Assembly (NCBI RefSeq): GCF_001625195.1
Contig: NC_054389.1
Location: 6,692,520-6,756,519, forward strand
From: Drechmeria coniospora
Taxonomy: Eukaryota > Ascomycota > Sordariomycetes > Hypocreales > Ophiocordycipitaceae
Direction of reading: 5' to 3'
DNA: 64,000 nt
Made by a program: the position numbers and the translations under genes. Shown piece after piece: positions 58,598 through 64,000 of this stretch. Each line of letters opens with the position of its first letter. Positions within the stretch are counted from its first letter, which is position 1. Under the pieces are notes generated by a model. The model worked only from the letters and a program-made list of their open reading frames with translations. It did no database searches and was not told where the DNA came from.

Positions 58598-60466
58598 ACT
58601 CCGTGCAGTGCAAGTACGTACTTGCCGGCGCAGGCACATGTACCATGCACCTACGGTACGAATCTATACCCGTCGCTGGATCCTGCTAGTTCTATTCATG
58701 CTGCGTGCTAGGCACGGGTACGGGGACGCTACGGAGCACGCTACGGAGTACTCCGTACTGCTGCTGGCATTGGGCGCAGGCACATGGACGGGAGTCGGTG
58801 TGCCGTACAGTGCTTGCTTCCACCGCTCGTCGCGTGCTCGTACGACTGCGATACGGGCACTCCGCGCAGCAATACTTGGTAATTGCATGGATGGTAATAT
58901 GCATGTACTTACTTGCATGTACGGGGTACACCTGCAAGTCCTGTCGGCATACCTACTTGTCACGTAGGTGTAAGCACTCTATTGTACACGTACAGCGTAC
59001 CTCGTAGGTACGACGAGCTCATTCGGCACGACGAACTGCCTCGACTGACCACGACACCAGCTGCACCGCACACCCGCTCACACCTGAGTGTAAGTGCTCG
59101 ACTTTGACGGGACAACGGAGGGAAAAAGTCGAGCACTCGCACTGGTCGGTGGTCTGGCGCACTAGCAGGGTCCAGGCGAAACCCACTCGCCATTCGGGAG
59201 TCTCCCGCCAGGCCAGCCACCACTGCCTCGACGACGCACACTTCAGCTGTCCTCCTCGGTGCTGGCTGTTTTCGATCAGGACGGACCGCACGGCGCACAG
59301 CTCGGCCGGCCATGCGCACGTGGAGGGCTCGCGTCGACAAATGCATGAGCAAGTACGCCGACGAGCAGCAGCCACGGCGGCGTCGATGCAGCCTTTGCCT
59401 CGCCCTTGCTCCTCTCTCTCGCCCGGTGTCACGCCTGCACCGTGGCGTGTGCTGTGCAGGCAGCGAGCGCCTGCCGGCCTGCTTGCGAGCGGTGGCATGC
59501 AGAGGCACTCGGCACCAGGCGCAGAGGCTACGCGTGCCAGAACGTGGAGCAGACGCCTTTGCGCCGTCGAGGGAAAGAATCGGCTGCCAGCTACCTAGTA
59601 TGCAGCCAGCGCGCAGCCTCCAAATGTTCTCCCGGGACCGTCGTCTCAGCGAGTTCCTGCCGTGGCGGACGGACCCTGGTTTTCAGCGCCAGAGCGATCG
59701 GGCAGCCATTCATGGCGCATGCAAGCGTGTGCTTGCACCTGTGGAAGGGTTTGTACTGTACAGTACTGTACGGAGTGCAGTAAGGAGTAAGCGGTACGGA
59801 GCACTCTGTACGGGTACGGAGTACTTGCATGTAAATACTGAAGTATTACTGCAGTTGTGTTTCCTGCACTGCAGTACTGTAGAGAGTACTTGGCAGGTCG
59901 GCAGCTGTACTCTGTAGCTGTGCTGGGGGTCTGACCATCCAGCTGGGCCCGGCCACAAGCGGCGCTGCTAGCGACGCCAGGGTCGCCCCATGGCGGGGAT
60001 GGCCAGCGACTCTCCAGCTGAGGTGAGCCCTACCCGCACATACGTGAGCCCGGCACGGCGCATTCGGCACCGTTCCCGGGCTTGTCCATACTCGTACTCG
60101 CTCGTACTCGCACACACGCGCGAGGGCCATGGGCTGGCGGATTCGCAACATTCGCCAATAATTACTGCTCGAGGGCGTGCACCCCCCCCCTTTTTTATCC
60201 TGGCCGGGGGGGGGGGTGATCCGGGGACGTCGGTTGGACCGTCGACGAGGCCATGGTGCGGTGGTGCGAGATGCCGCTGCGATGACTTGCTGTGCGTTGT
60301 GCGTGCGAGCACCGTATGCGTGCAAGCAGTGCCTGTGCACCCATGCTGTGCCGCGGCGGCTGGTGAGAGCACGAGGCCATCGCATGTGCACACACCGTGC
60401 GGTGTCCTGGGTACCACGAGCAGGTAGTAGGCATGCGCGAGCGGCCAAGTACCTGTACCTTGTCCA
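58598..60466. other. Gene-poor spacer
   Basis: Mostly GTAC words at both ends. 59030-59700 is GC-richer with conflicting frames on both strands and no domain. A C-run followed by T-run and G-run lies at 60180-60216. No gene is supported. Confidence 0.45.
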
Positions 60467-60880
60467 AGTATGACTTGCTCTGCAACTGCACTCTGCACAG
60501 CAGTCGTATCGGCACACAACGGTACGATACGTATGCACGCAAGTAAGTACATGTACGTCCCTCACTTGCTCTGCACTCTGCAAAACAGTCGTATCCGCAC
60601 ACAACGGTACGATACGTACTGTACTAGGTAAGTATGCACGCAAGTACATGTCCCAAGTACTTGCTGTAAGTACTAACCTAGTATTAATTACTAGGTAGTT
60701 ACAGTATGGCTTGCTCTGCACTCTGCAAAACAGTCGTGTCCGCACACAACGATACGCAAGTATGCACCCGAGTACATGTACGTCTCAAGCATGACTTTCT
60801 CTACACTCTGTGCAAAACAGTCGTATCCGCACACGACGGTACGATGCGTACGCACGCAAGTACATGCACGTCCACTCGTC
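60467..60880 (+). repeat. Four-copy repeat of about 85 bp
   Basis: Units contain CTTGCTCTGCACTCTGCAAA, then CAGTCGTATCCGCACACAAC and GGTACGATACG followed by GTAC-rich filler. The CAGTCGT anchor lies at 60501, 60586, 60731 and 60818, giving spacings of 85, 145 and 87. The extra length in the third interval is GTAC-word filler. Frames read from this array, such as 60706-61584, are repeat products in their first part. Confidence 0.85.
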
Positions 60881-63800
60881 CGCCTCGTCGTTCAACGTGC
60901 CGTCGCGAATCGAATAGGCTCCATGTGCGTGCTCCGTACCACGCATGCGTCGGCCACGAACCGCCGCAGGCACCCCCACGGCACTCGTGCCTGGCGTCGC
61001 AGCCGTCGTCGGACGGCATGAAACTTTCAGCAGCCGCACGATCCTGTGCCGCCTCCGCCGCCGCGCGTGGGTGGTGCAGGGGGGGTGAGCCCTACCGAGG
61101 GAGGAGTGCGCGTGGAGGAGGGGCGCCGGCCGTGGGCGCTAGGCGTCGTCGGGGCACGCGCGGGACGCTCGTCGTTTGCGGGCCGTGGGTGTGGCGTCGG
61201 TCACGCAGGCCAGAGGAGCCGGTTCGGCACTGTGATTGTCCTTCTTTCAGCTGGCCTCGTCCGCCGCCGCCTGGTTGGGACCGACGAGGACCGCCGAGGG
61301 GGCGCCATGGTTGTCGAGGTGGCGAGAACAAGCACGGCGAGGCAGAGGACGGGCCCGGCAAAGGATGGACGGATGATGCGACGCGGAGCACGCAGTCGCA
61401 TGGGCAGAAAGGCAGGCACGCATTCGGCCGGTGGCGGTCGAAAGGCTGGCCGCCGAGCCGAGTCGAGTCGAGAGGAAATCCTGCTCGCTACGGATCGAGG
61501 GCACCGGATAGATGGATTGTCGAGCGTGCGGGAGGAGGCGAGCCGGAGCGCGAGGGCACCGGACTGGCCGTCGAGCGTGCGTAAGGAGTAAGTAGGTGTG
61601 CCAGTGACGGCTAGCGCAGCACAAAAAGTGTCCGGGCTGGAGCACTAGCAAGATGCGCTTGCAGCACCATGACTTGCAGGTCGGTCGAGCACCGACCTTG
61701 CGTCGGGACCAAGTCTGGCATCGACAAGACGGCGTAGTTGCTGCACAGCACAGTAATTATTTGGTTGAGCACTTGGAACACTGCCACTGCCGCAGAGGCT
61801 CATACCGCAGAGGCTCGTGGGTTGACAGGAACAAGCAGAGACAGGTATGGGTCCACGGCCAATCGCGGCCGTTGCTTTCACCTGCTTGCACCGCACACGC
61901 ACGCAACGCTACGTGGTATTGCCTGCATGCTTGCCCGTACTTGGGCATGCCTTGTTATCATTATTCCCTGCGTACTTGTACTTGCCGTGCACCTACCAAA
62001 GTACGCATCAAATCAACACACGACAGTCAAGTGCATGCAAGCAAGTACTCTACTCTGTACGCATGCACCCATGCCGCAGAGGCAGCAACCGTCGGGCAAT
62101 GGACGGCGCGCGATGCGAAAGAAGCAAACAAGTCACGAGATGCACGCACCGTCCGTTGGGGCAAGAGAGTCGAGCGCCAAGTGCCAAGAGATAACAAAGG
62201 ACGCACGCGAGCCAGCTCTCGGCACCGGCTGTCGTGGCCCAATCGCCACGGGCCCGCTCCGTAGGCTTGCATGCATCGCTGGCTATTGCAAGGAATGGCA
62301 GGTAATGGCAAGTAAGTCGGTGCAAGCAACGCAACTGTTGGGTCAACATCGACGAGCTCCCATATCTGCTCGTGCCCGTGCCCGTGCCCGGAGCGATGCG
62401 TGTGCGCTCGTACGGGGCGCATGGACACGTCGTGCATGCATGGGCGAGTAAGTAAAGTACCTAGTACTTGCGTGTACGCTGGTGCATGCCAACGGAATAT
62501 GCCAGTACAGCGCAGGTGGTAGTTAGTTCCGGCGAAACTGCGAATCCCAACGGAATATGCAGGTACAGTGCAAGTAGTAACTCCACCCAAGTACTTACTC
62601 TCCTTGCTGCTTTTGCTGCTTGCACCCACCACTGCAAGGAATAATACTTGGTTGCCATTTCAAGCTTCCATCTGCTTACGTACGGCACCTGTGGCACCTG
62701 TGCTCGCGCGCACTCGTTTGCGCCGCTGGACAAATTCTTGTGCGCTGCAACGCCTTTCCCATCGGAACGGACATGACCACTCTACCTACTCCGTGCACGA
62801 ATGCGCCGGCAAACACCACCCACGCGCAACGGCTCTGACGTGAGCAGCCCGCAAGGAGCGTGCCGGGTGTTGGGCGCCGGTGCAGGGCGCTAGGATGCGG
62901 GTGCTCCTGCTACGCATGCACGGTTCAACTCGACCGAATCCTCCCTCTGCTGCCTGCTGGCGACGGAATCGCCGCGGGCGACAAACGACGGCGTCTAGAC
63001 TCGAGGGGCTGCGGCGATGGGCCTTTTATCCAAAACGCTGTGATCGGCACTGCAAACCCTGCCCAGCTGAGATGACCCACCGGCAGCAACCCCTTCAACC
63101 AGTCTTCTAGAATGCAGACTTGGACGCGACCCCACAAAAGGTACCCTGCCTCCCATACCCTGGCCAGCCATTTCCTCTGGTGGGCGCAGGCACCTGCAGC
63201 GTGCTGATGCTACGTGGGCCACCACTGGACATCCTTACCTGCAGTACTCCGTACACCGTACTGTACATGTAGTTGCACTCTGTACATGTAGATGACTCCG
63301 TACAGAGCACTTACGGTACTTACATGTCGTTGTATAAGTACGGAGTACCTAATGGTTAGGTAGCAAGTAAAAACTACCAACTTCCGTACATGTACGGAGT
63401 ACGGTGTACGGAGTACTCACAGTAGGTGTATGCCTAATACTCGGTAACCACCAACTTGGGTGTACACTTACAGCGCTGCAAGGTACACTTGCGAGTACTG
63501 TGGTGCAAGGAGGCGCAGAGTCGCTGCATTGCTTGCCACGTGCACTCGCGATAGCAGGTGTACAAGTACCTGTGCGGCAAGGTGCGTGCGTTCCTTAAGC
63601 ACCGGAGCAAGTACAGCAAGTCAAGGAGTGCTCTACTTCCTTGGCCGGTACGAGAAACGGCCGACGCATTCAAACGCAGAGTGCGAGTGCGACGAGGTAT
63701 GGCTGCGCGACGACGAAACGGGCCCAACCACTCACTGCACATGTAGATGCAAGGATGGCATTTACTTGCTGTGGAAGCAACCGCTATGCCGAGGAGTAAC

Positions 63801-63999
63801 TGTCAGGATGGCTCATTCTGCGCAGAGCACTTGTCCCTTAATAGGTACGTATAGTACGGCGTCAACTGCTGTAATTGCGAGGCCTGCATCCACTGCTTGT
63901 GCATGTAATGTACGCTCCGCGCTTGGAGGCCTGTCCCGTACTTGTCCTTCGGTACTTGGTCGTGGGTGTAATTTATTACTGTACGTACTTGCATACTAG
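60881..63999. other. Gene-poor spacer to the window end
   Basis: 60940-61600 is GC-rich with overlapping frames but no domain. 62485-62580 holds an imperfect duplication around CCAACGGAATATGC. 63230-63430 is filled with TACGGAGTAC words. No gene is supported. Confidence 0.5.
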
Positions 64000-64000
64000 G

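Noticed and set aside
60706..61584. 292-codon plus-strand frame
   Set aside because: The first part is translation of the four-copy repeat, and the rest has no domain.

Overview
The window looks like nuclear DNA of a filamentous ascomycete, most likely a Sordariomycete and perhaps Hypocreales. Genes are GC-rich and mostly interrupted by short (about 55-130 nt) GT-AG introns. One transposon copy is riddled with in-frame TAA/TAG codons but has no frameshifts, as expected from repeat-induced point mutation (RIP). I recognise a filamentous-fungal sepH kinase, a Delta4-sphingolipid desaturase and a subgroup-C-type chitinase. No prokaryotic operons, rRNA, tRNA or CRISPR arrays were seen.

Layout. 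0.7-10.4 kb holds three ER/lipid genes: a VAP/Scs2 protein (+), a Delta4-desaturase (-) and an Ice2-like membrane protein (+), separated by long gene-poor spacers. 11.2-22.8 kb is an AT-richer accessory island with decayed coding relics, a 14-cysteine protein exon, a multidomain chitinase (LysM, chitin-binding, GH18 and a C-terminal HEXXH region), a truncated LysM-effector-like gene, a divergent secreted Hsp70-like gene, and relics of a GCR1_C (Crypton-type) ORF and a MULE transposase. 23.1-28.1 kb returns to housekeeping-type genes: an alpha/beta hydrolase (+), a DUF218-type protein (-) and dihydrofolate synthetase with a long C-terminal extension (-). 30.6-42.5 kb contains a disordered conserved protein (+), the septation kinase SepH/Cdc7 (+, nine exons, one with a GC-AG intron) and a glutamine-rich protein (-) whose frame is broken by a single TAG. 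42.5-64 kb is almost gene-free: one pogo/Fot1-like element with exact 44-bp terminal inverted repeats, one membrane protein gene near 57 kb, and many minisatellites.

Intergenic DNA across the window is saturated with short GTAC-centred words such as AAGTACTTGTAC and TACGGAGTACTCCGTA. These make many spurious open frames. Apart from that, I found no convincing function in the large spacers.

The most interesting part is the 13.9-20.8 kb island, where chitin-binding, chitin-degrading and cysteine-rich secreted proteins sit together among transposon relics. That suits a mycoparasitic, antagonistic or host-interaction locus, but the gene models there are partly broken or unresolved at their 5' ends. 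Exon boundaries throughout were placed by eye from splice consensus and frame, not from transcripts.
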